A DNA stretch of 64,000 nucleotides from Alteromonas halophila (GTDB lineage: Bacteria > Pseudomonadota > Gammaproteobacteria > Enterobacterales > Alteromonadaceae). Positions 53,493-62,719 of this stretch are shown here, in pieces. Every line of letters begins with the position of its first letter. Positions within the stretch are counted from its first letter, which is position 1. Under the pieces are notes generated by a model. That model worked only from the letters and a program-made list of their open reading frames with translations. It was not told the DNA's origin and did not search any database. Location of the stretch: assembly GCF_014651815.1 (NCBI RefSeq), contig NZ_BMXP01000004.1:144578-208577 (forward strand), read 5' to 3'. A program made the position numbers and the translations under genes.

Positions 53493-54995
53493 CTACTCCA
53501 GGTCAGATAAAATAGTGTCGATCATCCATGGCAACTCTGCTGTTGATGAGTACATCCAGCCGAACCTGCGAGGGGGTTTAAGCCTTATGGCGGTACTCGC
53601 CATATTTTGTTGGCTGATTGATTCCGCCACTCCTCGCAACGTTCCGCGACACATAGTGGCAAATTGCTGAAAAGTGGTGAGCATGTTTTTCGGGGCTCGC
53701 TGAGCGCCGCCATATAATTTTATCGACTTACCCAGCATTCCCGCTATCTCACAGTTGTGCTGGGGATCAGTCCATACATTCTTTTCTATCCAGTCGTGGT
53801 CAGGGAACGCTCGAAGATAGTAAGGTGCGGTCACCATTTTTCCTTTTCTTTGTTTCTGATACATCCCGTATTCCGCAAAAAAACGACCAAACGCCCGCAG
53901 TAGTTCAGTAGCTTGCCTATTATCATTGAGTAGCACTAATCGCCACAAACCATCTGCCAGTAGCGCCATCATCCAGGGTGAACACACCGGACGGTCGCCG
54001 CCCTTTCCTTCATGCGCTTCCATGGTATGTTGAGGACAGTCGCGCACTGGCCAGTCATTCTCCGGTTCGAAGGTCATAGCGTAGGTTGCCTTGACGATTT
54101 CATCTATGCGTTCTTTTGCTTCTTTGCTACCACTCAACTCCCAGTGCGCTATCGCCGTATTCAGCGCTGCGGCCTGGTTACGCTCAGTCCAGAAGCCTGT
54201 CCAGGAGTTATAGTCAGGGTCCCACTCCTGTGACGCTTCAAACTGCCGTGCCACGGCATCCTTCATTTTCTCACTGCCTGTTAGAAGGAAGTGATAGGTC
54301 AGGCCCCGACTCATGACATACTTTACATCGTTACGATTGCGCAACCTGAAAAAGCCATCTTCTTTGACGTTCATTTCATAGTATGACGATAAACGCTTTG
54401 CCTGCTCTAATGCCCAATTATCACCGGTTAGTAAAAATAACTGAAAGAAGCTTTGCGGTTTATCGTATAGCCAATGCGCAGCGCGTGTTTGCGGATACTT
54501 ATCATTCTTCATCCGTTCGTCGTCTGCAATATAATTAGCGTGCAAGCGGAGTGCATCAGTGTACCAGGCCTGGTCCGGCACGCTGATGGGGTGTAGCTTG
54601 ATAACCTGTTGGAGCCACTCTCTGTCCGGACTGACCAGCGTAACGTTTCCTATTTGGCCCCAGAACGGCCTGATGGGATCCGTGGCTGGTGACCATGACA
54701 CTGTAAGCTTGTTGAAATCGGGAGGGGATTGCAGGTCAATCACAAGCAATCGAATATAAGAAGAGTCTTCCGTACCGGGCCACACCAGTCTCGAATAGAT
54801 TTCAGCGTCCACAGCCCCATTTTCAGAACTAAGCGTAACCGACGATTTTACTGGAATAGTTTTATTGACAACTGGAAACAATAAACGCGACGATGCTGAG
54901 CTCTGAACCGGTACAGTTATTTTATCGGCGACAGCCTGCCCGGTAAGTAGTACACATAAAAACAGTGCCCACACTATTGTCATTATTGATTGCAT
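53493..54995 (-). CDS. Secreted protein of unknown function in the exosortase operon
   Basis: A 500-residue precursor with a signal peptide (VWALFLCVLLTGQAVADK). A beta-rich N-terminal part contains SENGAVDAEIYSRLVWPGTE. The rest looks like an alpha/alpha-barrel (helical pairs rich in aromatic residues: AAHWLYDKPQSFFQLFLLTG, GLTYHFLLTGSEKMKDAVAR, SPWMMALLADGLWRLVL). That layout recalls secreted polysaccharide lyases or unsaturated-glycan hydrolases, but I do not recognise the family. AAGGAGAGGGAT precedes the ATG. It lies 5 bp upstream of exosortase, so a function in exopolysaccharide trimming or export is plausible. Confidence 0.75.
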   Translation of the reverse strand: MQSIMTIVWALFLCVLLTGQAVADKITVPVQSSASSRLLFPVVNKTIPVKSSVTLSSENGAVDAEIYSRLVWPGTEDSSYIRLLVIDLQSPPDFNKLTVSWSPATDPIRPFWGQIGNVTLVSPDREWLQQVIKLHPISVPDQAWYTDALRLHANYIADDERMKNDKYPQTRAAHWLYDKPQSFFQLFLLTGDNWALEQAKRLSSYYEMNVKEDGFFRLRNRNDVKYVMSRGLTYHFLLTGSEKMKDAVARQFEASQEWDPDYNSWTGFWTERNQAAALNTAIAHWELSGSKEAKERIDEIVKATYAMTFEPENDWPVRDCPQHTMEAHEGKGGDRPVCSPWMMALLADGLWRLVLLNDNRQATELLRAFGRFFAEYGMYQKQRKGKMVTAPYYLRAFPDHDWIEKNVWTDPQHNCEIAGMLGKSIKLYGGAQRAPKNMLTTFQQFATMCRGTLRGVAESISQQNMASTAIRLKPPRRFGWMYSSTAELPWMIDTILSDLE

Positions 54996-55032
54996 ATCCC
55001 TCTCCTTGTGTGTCTGCCAGTACGTGTAACCG

Positions 55033-56118
55033 CTATTCGCCTGGCAAATATAGTTGATTAAACTTATCCGCTGTTATATTGAGAGAAAACGCCTGCGCCA
55101 CTTTTTCTCTGCCATTTGCTCCCATTTTTTGTGCGAGAGTCGGTTCGTCAATAAGCTTATTAATTAACGTTTTTAATGTTTCTGTGTCAGCATACTCGAA
55201 CAACCAACCGGTTGTGTCGTGCTCAACAAGTTTTGGGTTGCCTCCCACATTGGTCGCAACGACTGCTTTTTTGTATGCCATCGCCTCAATAACCGCTAAC
55301 GACAACCCCTCTGTTTCGCTGGTCACGCACATAACGTCGAAGGCATTGTAAATATCATCCCTGTTATCCACCATGCCATGAAAAGTGATACGCGTGTCAG
55401 GTAAATTTGTCTGAGCAAATTGCTGCAATTCTTTGCGGCATTCGCCGTCACCAAAAAATTCGACCGTTACTCGTTGTCGCCGCTCTTTTGTCAGCCCTGC
55501 TATTGCTTCAAGTAAAAAATGCTGGCCTTTTAATTTAACCATCCTGCCTACCGAGCCTAACCGAAGAAGAGTTGAATCCCGTCTGTTGTCAGTTACGTTA
55601 ATGGCATCTATATCAATACCATTATCAATGACTTCCATAGGCAAACCTGACCAGGCATGTATTGATTGAAAGTTTTGCTTGCCTTCGTTTGATACAAAAG
55701 TAATAGCGTTAACGAAGGGCCGTATTTTTTTATGCAGTCGTTGCCAGTGCGGTGCATGAAGAGGGGCGGCACCATGGCGTGTGTATACCATAATACGCTT
55801 TTGCAACGCGCCGATTATTGGACTGAAAAGTTTTATCGCATGGGGAGAGTGAAAATGAATTATATCCGCCTTCACCAGCAACCGGTAAGACTGCAACAGC
55901 CGCCAGCCTTTGACCTGACTGACCACGTTAGCCGTAATTCCTTTGTGGCCTGCTTCTTCTACCAGTTCGTCGTGTTGATTACCCAGTGACAGAATACTGA
56001 CTTGATAACCTTGTTTTTGCTGAACCTGACACAGATCAATTACAAAGCGCTCTGCCCCTCCAACATTAAGACTGGACACGACATGTATTATTTTGGAAGG
56101 TGTACTACTGAGATGCAC
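55033..56118 (-). CDS. GT4 family glycosyltransferase
   Basis: A 361-residue GT-B enzyme with the N-terminal PSKIIHVVSSLNVGGAERFV and the donor-binding TSETEGLSLAVIEAMAYKKA (EX7E type) near residue 285. LRLGSVGRMVKLKGQHFLLE is the linker to the C-terminal domain. The start codon is GTG without a strong ribosome-binding site. It is the first gene of the minus-strand exosortase operon and divergent from another GT4 gene, with about 236 bp holding both promoters. It adds a sugar from a nucleotide donor to the exopolysaccharide repeat; donor and linkage are not evident. Confidence 0.88.
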   Translation of the reverse strand: MHLSSTPSKIIHVVSSLNVGGAERFVIDLCQVQQKQGYQVSILSLGNQHDELVEEAGHKGITANVVSQVKGWRLLQSYRLLVKADIIHFHSPHAIKLFSPIIGALQKRIMVYTRHGAAPLHAPHWQRLHKKIRPFVNAITFVSNEGKQNFQSIHAWSGLPMEVIDNGIDIDAINVTDNRRDSTLLRLGSVGRMVKLKGQHFLLEAIAGLTKERRQRVTVEFFGDGECRKELQQFAQTNLPDTRITFHGMVDNRDDIYNAFDVMCVTSETEGLSLAVIEAMAYKKAVVATNVGGNPKLVEHDTTGWLFEYADTETLKTLINKLIDEPTLAQKMGANGREKVAQAFSLNITADKFNQLYLPGE

Positions 56119-56354
56119 GGTACTGAGTATTCTTATCTGAAAAAAACATACTTACTATGTTACCAACAAAAAAAATATGCAAACGACTTATTGCACCATC
56201 GTCCTACGCAGAGTAATAAAAAAAGAACAGAAAAAAATACGAAAATTACAAAACTGGTAATCCAAAATTCGTATTTCTCTGTTGAAATGGCTATCTTAAG
56301 GAGCCACGCACACAAGTGCGCACTTTCTAGCAGTTAACATGGACGCCGTACATT

Positions 56355-57458
56355 ATGCCCGCACCGCGTAAATACCATATACTGGAAATTGTCCAGAGCC
56401 TCGAGAAAGGTGGCCGGACTACCCGCTTTTCAGATACCGTCAGCGCTCTGCGAGTCCATGAGCATAAGGTGCTGCCAGCCGTGTTTGGTGAGCCCGCTCC
56501 ATGGGTTAGTATTGATGGCTTGCAGAAACTTGACAGAGCAAAGAGCAAACTGGGCATAATTCGTGAACTGTGCGCACTTATAACCGAAAACAATATTGAT
56601 CTGGTCCACGCCCACTGCGAATTTACTCAGCTTTACGCAGGTTTGGCGGCCAAGTGCTGTGGTGTTCCGCTTGTGTCTACTTTCCACCGTTCAGAACTTA
56701 GTAAATATAAACCGTCGATAAGCAACAAACTAATACGCTGGGCCAGCGGTGCCTGTGTGGCTGTCAGTGAAAACAGAATGAGACTGCTGACCAAAAACAT
56801 GGGAATTGCTTCGAACAAATGTTACGTCGTACATGGCGGTACACCTGTGGATGACTTACCGGATACCCAAATGCGCAGCAATGCGAAGCAAAGCCTGGAT
56901 CTTGATGCGCGCTTTTGTCATTTACTGAGTGTTGGCCATCTTGGCCCGATTAAAGGTCATCAGGACACGCTTGAGGCCATTGCCAGCCTGCCGGAGAACG
57001 TCAGAACGTCACTCAGGCTGCATATTGCAGGCAGTGGCTCTGAGCAGGAGCAGGCTGCAATTACCAGTAAAGTTGAAGCGCTGGGTCTGCAGCAGGAAGT
57101 CAGCTTACTTGGGCAGATCACGAACGTAAGTGACTGGATGACCGCCTGCGATCTATTTATTTTACCATCTCATGAAGAAGCGTTTGGCCTGGTATTTATT
57201 GAAGCGGGAGCAAAAGGACTCGCGACCATCGCAACGCGTGTTGGCGGTATTCCCGACATTATTGAACATCAGGAAACCGGCTTGCTGGTACCTCCGAAAA
57301 CCCCCAGCGCGCTCAGCGACGCCATCAGACAACTGACAGAAAATGCTGACCTGCGTCAAACAATGGGTCAAAAAGCGCACAAGCGCGTTGCATCGCGCTT
57401 TTCTACTGATAATATGATTAATCAGTATCTCGCCATTTTTAACCGAGTTTCTTCCTGA
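56355..57458 (+). CDS. GT4 family glycosyltransferase
   Basis: A 367-residue GT-B enzyme beginning KYHILEIVQSLEKGGRTTRF, with the VSENRMR hinge, LLSVGHLGPIKGHQDTLEAI and the donor-site LPSHEEAFGLVFIEAGAKG. It leads a plus-strand run of three glycosyltransferase genes and a FemAB-like acyltransferase gene, separated by 0-94 bp. The two GT4 genes face away from one another and differ in sequence, so they are not recent copies. Confidence 0.9.
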   Translation: MPAPRKYHILEIVQSLEKGGRTTRFSDTVSALRVHEHKVLPAVFGEPAPWVSIDGLQKLDRAKSKLGIIRELCALITENNIDLVHAHCEFTQLYAGLAAKCCGVPLVSTFHRSELSKYKPSISNKLIRWASGACVAVSENRMRLLTKNMGIASNKCYVVHGGTPVDDLPDTQMRSNAKQSLDLDARFCHLLSVGHLGPIKGHQDTLEAIASLPENVRTSLRLHIAGSGSEQEQAAITSKVEALGLQQEVSLLGQITNVSDWMTACDLFILPSHEEAFGLVFIEAGAKGLATIATRVGGIPDIIEHQETGLLVPPKTPSALSDAIRQLTENADLRQTMGQKAHKRVASRFSTDNMINQYLAIFNRVSS

Positions 57459-58478
57459 ATGAAGGCTACCACTATGGAAATGAATTTAAATGACGCGCAG
57501 GTAACTGTGGTCATCACACCGCGCGACCGCTACTCAGGTATTATCGAATGCATAGACAACCTGTATAAAGTGACGACGCAGCCTTTCTTTCTGAAGGTAC
57601 TGGATTTGGAATATCCAAAAGCACTTAAACAAGCGATTGTCGAGCGCCTCAGGAACGAACCAAACGCTGAAATTCTTGAATATGGTCGCATCATACCTAT
57701 GGAAGCCTTGCGCAGGGTGCGTGACAGCATCACCACGCCCTATACCATGCTGCTGGATAACGATTCAAATGTCACCGAAGGCTGGTGTGAGCCACTGCTG
57801 GAAACCGCAAAAGCCGAAAATGCCGCTATCGTTAACCCGTTGACACTGGAAAAAGAAGGCGTTGATAAAGGAGCTGAACTTCGCAACCATCTTTACACCA
57901 ATGAAATACGGGTGGTCAATGTAGATGGTGAAGACTATCTGATTGAGGATAAGCATTATCGCCGTGCGCTGCCCGAGGATATTCCTAAAGAGGTGGCGCC
58001 GTCTGAAATGTTCGAACTGCATGGCGTGCTGTTTGATACCGAAGTATTTAAGACAATAGAAATGCCGCAAATGGTGATACGTGAACATATCGATATTGGC
58101 ATCCAAATCAAGAAAATGGGCCGCAAGATCCTTACCCAGCCTAAATCGGTGGTGATTTTTGACAACCTTGGTACGCGCATGGAATTCGACGATATGGCGT
58201 TTTTCTATTTCCGCTGGGATAAAAAGCTGACCTGGGAGGCCTCACGTCTTTTTGAAGAGCGTTGGGGGTATAAGTTTTATGCCGAACAAGCCATGTATCA
58301 CTGGGTTTTCCGGCGTAAGATCTTCTTATTCTGCCGCTGGCTGCACCTGCCAATTTCAGCATCAAATATGGTCACCCGGATATTTGGTAAATTAAAAACT
58401 ATGATTAAGCCTGTGTGGGACCCGATGAAAAATCCGGTAGAAAAATCAAAGAATTATTATACAGCCAAAGGGGTGTAA
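57459..58478 (+). CDS. GT2-like glycosyltransferase
   Basis: A 339-residue protein with a GT-A start (VTVVITPRDRYSGIIECIDN), a DxD-like metal site (TMLLDNDSNVTEG, about 102-114) and an acidic EHIDIGIQIKKMG segment; the C-terminus has an amphipathic/hydrophobic region (RRKIFLFCRWLHLPIS). The start directly follows the stop of the previous gene (TGAATG). An ATG at 57474 is an alternative. It probably extends the exopolysaccharide repeat unit. Confidence 0.8.
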   Translation: MKATTMEMNLNDAQVTVVITPRDRYSGIIECIDNLYKVTTQPFFLKVLDLEYPKALKQAIVERLRNEPNAEILEYGRIIPMEALRRVRDSITTPYTMLLDNDSNVTEGWCEPLLETAKAENAAIVNPLTLEKEGVDKGAELRNHLYTNEIRVVNVDGEDYLIEDKHYRRALPEDIPKEVAPSEMFELHGVLFDTEVFKTIEMPQMVIREHIDIGIQIKKMGRKILTQPKSVVIFDNLGTRMEFDDMAFFYFRWDKKLTWEASRLFEERWGYKFYAEQAMYHWVFRRKIFLFCRWLHLPISASNMVTRIFGKLKTMIKPVWDPMKNPVEKSKNYYTAKGV

Positions 58479-58481
58479 GGC

Positions 58482-59315
58482 GTGCAGGAGCAGGAAAAGG
58501 AGTTCAAGATCTCCGTCGTAATTCCGTTTTATAAGGCCTACGACTTTTTTGCAGAAACGCTGGAGACAGTTAAGGCGCAGACACTACCGGTTTCAGAAAT
58601 CATTGTAGTGAACGACGGATGTGGGAAGCAGGCCGAGGAATTTCTGGCTCAGTTTGATGGTATTACCGTGCATTCACTGTCTCCCAACCAGGGGGTGTCA
58701 GTTGCTCGTAATAAAGGAGTCGAAATAGCAACCAGTGAATGGATAGCGTTTCTGGACGCCGATGATCACTGGCAAGCAGATAAGCTGGCAGAACAAGTAA
58801 GTTTTCTTAAAGCTCACCCTGAGTTTGACGGAGTGCATACCGGAGTCGAAACCTTTAACAAAACAGGCTCCGTTAACACTTTTTTGAACAAACCGGAATC
58901 GTTGTCGGTTAATAATCTGCTGATAAGCAGTCATGTGTCCCCGTCCTCATTTATGTTAAAACGTTCAGTCTTTGAGAAATTAGATGGATTCGACACGCAA
59001 ATGCATTGCTCAGAAGATCATGACTTTACGATAAGAATGATTGAGTCTGGCCACCTAATTGGTTTTATTCCCAAGGCGCTGATAAGACTGCGCCGGGACG
59101 ATCACGGAAACCTTTCTTCCAATGGCCGCAAGGTCATTAAAGGTCACTTACAACTGGTCAGAAAACATGCATCGCTGTTTAAAAAATACAACGCATCGAA
59201 AGCCTATTTTCTCTACCGAACTTTTATGTCTGCTGGAGGAAAAACTGCAGGTGCGGAGGGCAAGGTTTATTACCTCATTGGGCGTTTTTTCAATTTATTT
59301 GCTACTTCAGGGTGA
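58482..59315 (+). CDS. GT2 family glycosyltransferase
   Basis: A 277-residue GT-A enzyme: KISVVIPFYKAYDFFAETLE, IIVVNDGC, LSPNQGVSVARNKGVEIAT and the DxD motif in WIAFLDADDHWQADKL (about 86-101). SEDHDFTIRMIESGHLIG is the usual acceptor-side acidic segment. Its start is GTG after AAGG. A stretch of about 94 bp follows before the acyltransferase gene, with only short frames. It belongs to the same plus-strand unit as its neighbours. Confidence 0.9.
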   Translation: MQEQEKEFKISVVIPFYKAYDFFAETLETVKAQTLPVSEIIVVNDGCGKQAEEFLAQFDGITVHSLSPNQGVSVARNKGVEIATSEWIAFLDADDHWQADKLAEQVSFLKAHPEFDGVHTGVETFNKTGSVNTFLNKPESLSVNNLLISSHVSPSSFMLKRSVFEKLDGFDTQMHCSEDHDFTIRMIESGHLIGFIPKALIRLRRDDHGNLSSNGRKVIKGHLQLVRKHASLFKKYNASKAYFLYRTFMSAGGKTAGAEGKVYYLIGRFFNLFATSG

Positions 59316-59409
59316 CAGGGGCGTGCCAACTTTTCACTTTAAGGTATTACGCTCGCCCGATATGGGTATGGCAAGCAAACTAACGGAAACAAAGAAGTAG
59401 TTTTCTCAG

Positions 59410-60489
59410 ATGTCATCACACGACGTAAATTGGAGCATCATTAGCGAAATTGAAGACTTACAGGCGTTGTGGGAAAAATGGGATACATTGCTTGCCAATA
59501 CACCACTTGACCAACTTTTTAATTCTTCGGACTGGCTAATTAACTGGATTGCCAGCTACTGGGAGCAGCATTGGCAATTATCGGTGCATACCGCGTGGTC
59601 CAACAAGGAATTGGTTGCGATCATTCCTCTGTATCATCAGTCTGACACTACAGAACGAAAATCAGCAGTATCTTATCCACTCGGGCAGGGTGAGCCAGAA
59701 CATATGGAGGTCGCCTCCGAATACCTTGATATCATCGTGTCTCCAACATGGTATAGCGTACTAAAAGAAGACATCTACCGCCGTATTCAGCGAAATTCCA
59801 ATGTGCTGAAGTGGAGAGCTGCAATGAAAGGTGCCTATATACTAGATCTACTTCAGGGGACCGAGCACATCTCCTCGCCCGCAACCCGCTATTTAACAGA
59901 AAATAAAAAGTTTGAGCTCTCCATGCTCAGTAAAAATACCCGTGCACAGCATAACCGGGCTCTGAACAAGCTTAAGAAAAACTACCAATATAGCTTCCGT
60001 TGGGTAGCTCCCGACGAAGCTTTTACTATATTTGATATACTTTCTGAGCTACACACGCAACGCTGGCAATCGATAGGCAAAACAGGCGCTTTCACCGACA
60101 ATGCATTTCTCACCTTTCATCGTCAGTTCATTCAACACCGGCATTGCGCTTTCTCAGTGCTCGAGGTTGAAGGGAAGATCATCGCTATTAATTACTATTT
60201 TACGAAGAAGGGCATACTTTATTTCTACCAGTCAGGCTGGAACAATAAAGACTTTCAGCATTTGTCGCCAGGTCTGCTATTACATTGTTGGAGTATCAAA
60301 AACACTGAACATGAAACGTATGATTTTATGATGGGCGCAGCGAAGCACTCCTATAAATCAAAGTTGTCTACATCCATGTTGCCTATGGTGAGTATAGAAG
60401 CTGCCCTTTCTATGCCTTACACCCTGAAATTTAAATTCAAAAAAACCGCCAAAAAAGCACGACATTATTTACAACAATTTATGCGGTGA
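59410..60489 (+). CDS. FemAB/CelD-type GNAT acyltransferase
   Basis: A 359-residue protein with two tandem GNAT-like halves. The blocks LFNSSDWLINWIASYWEQHW, LVAIIPLYHQS, LSKNTRAQHNRALNKLKKNY and HCAFSVLEVEGKIIAINYYF match the CelD/BcsL family of exopolysaccharide-associated acetyltransferases. A final YDFMMGAAKHSYKSK segment is typical. It probably acetylates or aminoacylates a sugar or a lipid-linked intermediate in the exopolysaccharide. It shares strand and spacing with the preceding glycosyltransferases. Confidence 0.8.
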   Translation: MSSHDVNWSIISEIEDLQALWEKWDTLLANTPLDQLFNSSDWLINWIASYWEQHWQLSVHTAWSNKELVAIIPLYHQSDTTERKSAVSYPLGQGEPEHMEVASEYLDIIVSPTWYSVLKEDIYRRIQRNSNVLKWRAAMKGAYILDLLQGTEHISSPATRYLTENKKFELSMLSKNTRAQHNRALNKLKKNYQYSFRWVAPDEAFTIFDILSELHTQRWQSIGKTGAFTDNAFLTFHRQFIQHRHCAFSVLEVEGKIIAINYYFTKKGILYFYQSGWNNKDFQHLSPGLLLHCWSIKNTEHETYDFMMGAAKHSYKSKLSTSMLPMVSIEAALSMPYTLKFKFKKTAKKARHYLQQFMR

Positions 60490-60530
60490 TAGTCTTTTTC
60501 GCCCGCAATAAGTAACAAAGTAACAAGACG

Positions 60531-61535
60531 CTATCTATTTTTTATTGCAGAGTGCAGAAAGCTGACACCTGAAGGGAACGCATAGTAAGCCTCGTACAAC
60601 AATTTGAATTTCAACTGATAGTGTTGCTTACGTAGTTTCACTTTTAATGCACTGAGCCCGGCTCTGAAATTCAATACATCTTGCTGGCTCTTAGCTTCCT
60701 GTAATTTTTCCTCAATATTAAAGCTCAAAAGAAACGCCTTTCGATATGCAATAGCAGCCAAGTCCCCATAACCAACTTCGTCCAAAAAATCTCCCCTCTG
60801 GATATGTGCCTCAACCGCATGCAATCGCTTATTAATATCAAAACCGCTACCGATAATGCTGTCATCTCTTTGAAAATAATAAAAATATGGAACATCACTT
60901 ACAGCGGTTTTATTTGCAGCGTACAGTAACAAGTAGGTAGTGAATTCGTCTTCGTGTAATTTGCCTTTGGGGTACCTGACGGTATCAAACAACGCCCTCG
61001 CATACAGCTTTCCCCATGCGACCACAATTTGTGCGTGATTATCGGTAAAAAATTGTGACAGTGCTTCTTTTTTAGAGTAAACCCGAGTGTTTTCAGCCTT
61101 GCCGACTGATGACACAATATCCTGTTCCCCATACACCCGCTGGAAGCCACAACAAGAAATTTCAGCACCTGTAGCCATCATTTGCTCATAAAGGTATTCA
61201 AGTGTATTTTCATGGATCCAATCGTCACTATCGATGAACATAATATAATTGCCATTCGCTACATCAATACCTGTGTTCCTTGCATCTGAAAGCCCACCAT
61301 TAGGCTTATGTATTACCCTGACACGACTATCTTTTTGTCCATAGGCGTCACACATATCTGGGCACGCATCAGGCGAACCATCATCAACCAGAATTAACTC
61401 AAAATCACCAAACGTCTGCTTTAGAATTGAGTCTACACAACGCGCTAAATATTCTTCTACCTTATAGACCGGAACGATGATACTCACTGCGGCAGAACCA
61501 TCGTGATATTGATTTTTCTTTATTTCATGGCTCAT
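60531..61535 (-). CDS. GT2 family glycosyltransferase
   Basis: A 334-residue GT-A enzyme: VSIIVPVYKVEEYLARCVDS, LILVDDGSPDACPDMCDAYG, KPNGGLSDARNTGIDVANGN and the DxD in YIMFIDSDDWIHENTLEYL (about 93-111). The C-terminal half is helical and basic. It runs against the plus-strand genes around it and has its own upstream region, so it may be a separate acquisition. GC content is lower than that of the core genes. Confidence 0.9.
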   Translation of the reverse strand: MSHEIKKNQYHDGSAAVSIIVPVYKVEEYLARCVDSILKQTFGDFELILVDDGSPDACPDMCDAYGQKDSRVRVIHKPNGGLSDARNTGIDVANGNYIMFIDSDDWIHENTLEYLYEQMMATGAEISCCGFQRVYGEQDIVSSVGKAENTRVYSKKEALSQFFTDNHAQIVVAWGKLYARALFDTVRYPKGKLHEDEFTTYLLLYAANKTAVSDVPYFYYFQRDDSIIGSGFDINKRLHAVEAHIQRGDFLDEVGYGDLAAIAYRKAFLLSFNIEEKLQEAKSQQDVLNFRAGLSALKVKLRKQHYQLKFKLLYEAYYAFPSGVSFLHSAIKNR

Positions 61536-61716
61536 GTTATTTTAAACACCACCCAGCATTGTTATGTATCTAAGAGTGATTTCAATTTATCACGCTTACT
61601 ACTACTAGGCTACGCAAAGATGTAGGCACAATGTGTATGCTGATTTCATCCAAATGCTTTGCTGGCTTCCTTACTAAATAAATCAATTATGATGATCTTA
61701 CATTGGGTTTAAGGTA

Positions 61717-61746
61717 TTGTCACTCGACTGTAGGTTTAGCGATAAT
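61717..61746 (+). promoter_or_regulatory. Promoter candidate for the terminal glycosyltransferase/sulfotransferase pair
   Basis: TTGTCA, 18 bases, GATAAT on the plus strand, about 120 bp before the glycosyltransferase start. The rest of the 328-bp gap (61536-61863) shows no gene on either strand. Confidence 0.4.
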
Positions 61747-61863
61747 GCTGGTATTGACTCAAAGTTTTAAAAGCCATTAACGCACAACAGGCTATCGATT
61801 AGATATTGGTCTCCCGGATAAGGCAAGTTCAACCAGGAGTAGTTGCAGAGGTAATGTTTCCTG

Positions 61864-62718
61864 ATGATATCAGTAATTATTTGTACGTATAACAGAGCGA
61901 GTGCACTCCGCAAGTGTTTGGAATCATTTAAAACACTTACATCTCCGGAGGAGTTAAAGTGGGAGCTCGTCGTCGTTGATAATAACAGTACCGACGAAAC
62001 AGAATCGTTGCTCGCAGAGTTTCAGGCGCAATCTACCTTGCCGTTAGTCACTGTTAAGGAGCTTAAGCAAGGGCTAGGTAATGCCAGAAACGCAGGGTTT
62101 AAAGCAGCTAATTACGATATAATTGCTTACACGGATGATGACTGTTATCCAGATAAAAATTACCTAACCAGTATTCGGGATGTCTTTGCGGATCCCGCTA
62201 TCGCGTTTGCCGGCGGAAGAGTGCTTTTGCACAATCCAGATGACCTGCGCATCACCATTCAGTTATCCGAAATTGAGAAGATATTCCAACCCGGAGATAT
62301 GGTCCTGGCCGGTGAAATACATGGCGCGAATTTTTGTTTTAGGAGACAGGTCCTGGAAGAAGTTGGCGGTTTTGATCCATTATTTGGCGCAGGAGCAAGC
62401 TTTCCCTGTGAAGATGTTGATACGATTAGTGAGTGTATACGGCACGGATTCGCAGGCAAATACTCACCAGATATTATTGTGTCACATGATCATGGGAGAC
62501 AAAGCGAGTCAGATTATCAAAAATTGATGCACTCGTACGACGTAGGTCGAGGCGCATTTTATACTAAGCGCGTCATTATGAAGCCTGGTCAGCGGTATAT
62601 GTATGCAAAATTCTGGTTTTATTTCATAAGGAAACAGCCATTTGATAAAACTATGACTGAAATCCGATCAGGCGTTAATTACTTGTTTTTATCAGCTAAA
62701 TCATTTTTGGTTCGCTAA
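61864..62718 (+). CDS. GT2 family glycosyltransferase
   Basis: A 284-residue GT-A enzyme starting ISVIICTYNRASALRKCLES, with VVVDNNSTDETE, GLGNARNAGFKAANYDIIAY and the metal motif TDDDCYPDKNYL (about 90-101). EIHGANFCFRRQVLEEVGGF and PCEDVDTISECIRHGF are typical acceptor-region blocks. AGAGGT upstream of the ATG is a weak, distant ribosome-binding site. It is separated by 1 bp from the sulfotransferase gene, so the two are probably co-transcribed. Confidence 0.9.
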   Translation: MISVIICTYNRASALRKCLESFKTLTSPEELKWELVVVDNNSTDETESLLAEFQAQSTLPLVTVKELKQGLGNARNAGFKAANYDIIAYTDDDCYPDKNYLTSIRDVFADPAIAFAGGRVLLHNPDDLRITIQLSEIEKIFQPGDMVLAGEIHGANFCFRRQVLEEVGGFDPLFGAGASFPCEDVDTISECIRHGFAGKYSPDIIVSHDHGRQSESDYQKLMHSYDVGRGAFYTKRVIMKPGQRYMYAKFWFYFIRKQPFDKTMTEIRSGVNYLFLSAKSFLVR

Positions 62719-62719
62719 C

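Noticed and set aside
56002..56337. 111-codon plus-strand frame crossing the divergent glycosyltransferase promoter region
   Set aside because: Starts inside the 5' part of the minus-strand GT4 gene, Lys/Asn-rich only because of AT-rich DNA, no ribosome-binding site.
59316..59409. Possible small gene between the GT2 and FemAB-like genes
   Set aside because: The only frame (about 23 codons from a GTG at 59313) has no ribosome-binding site and no conserved look.
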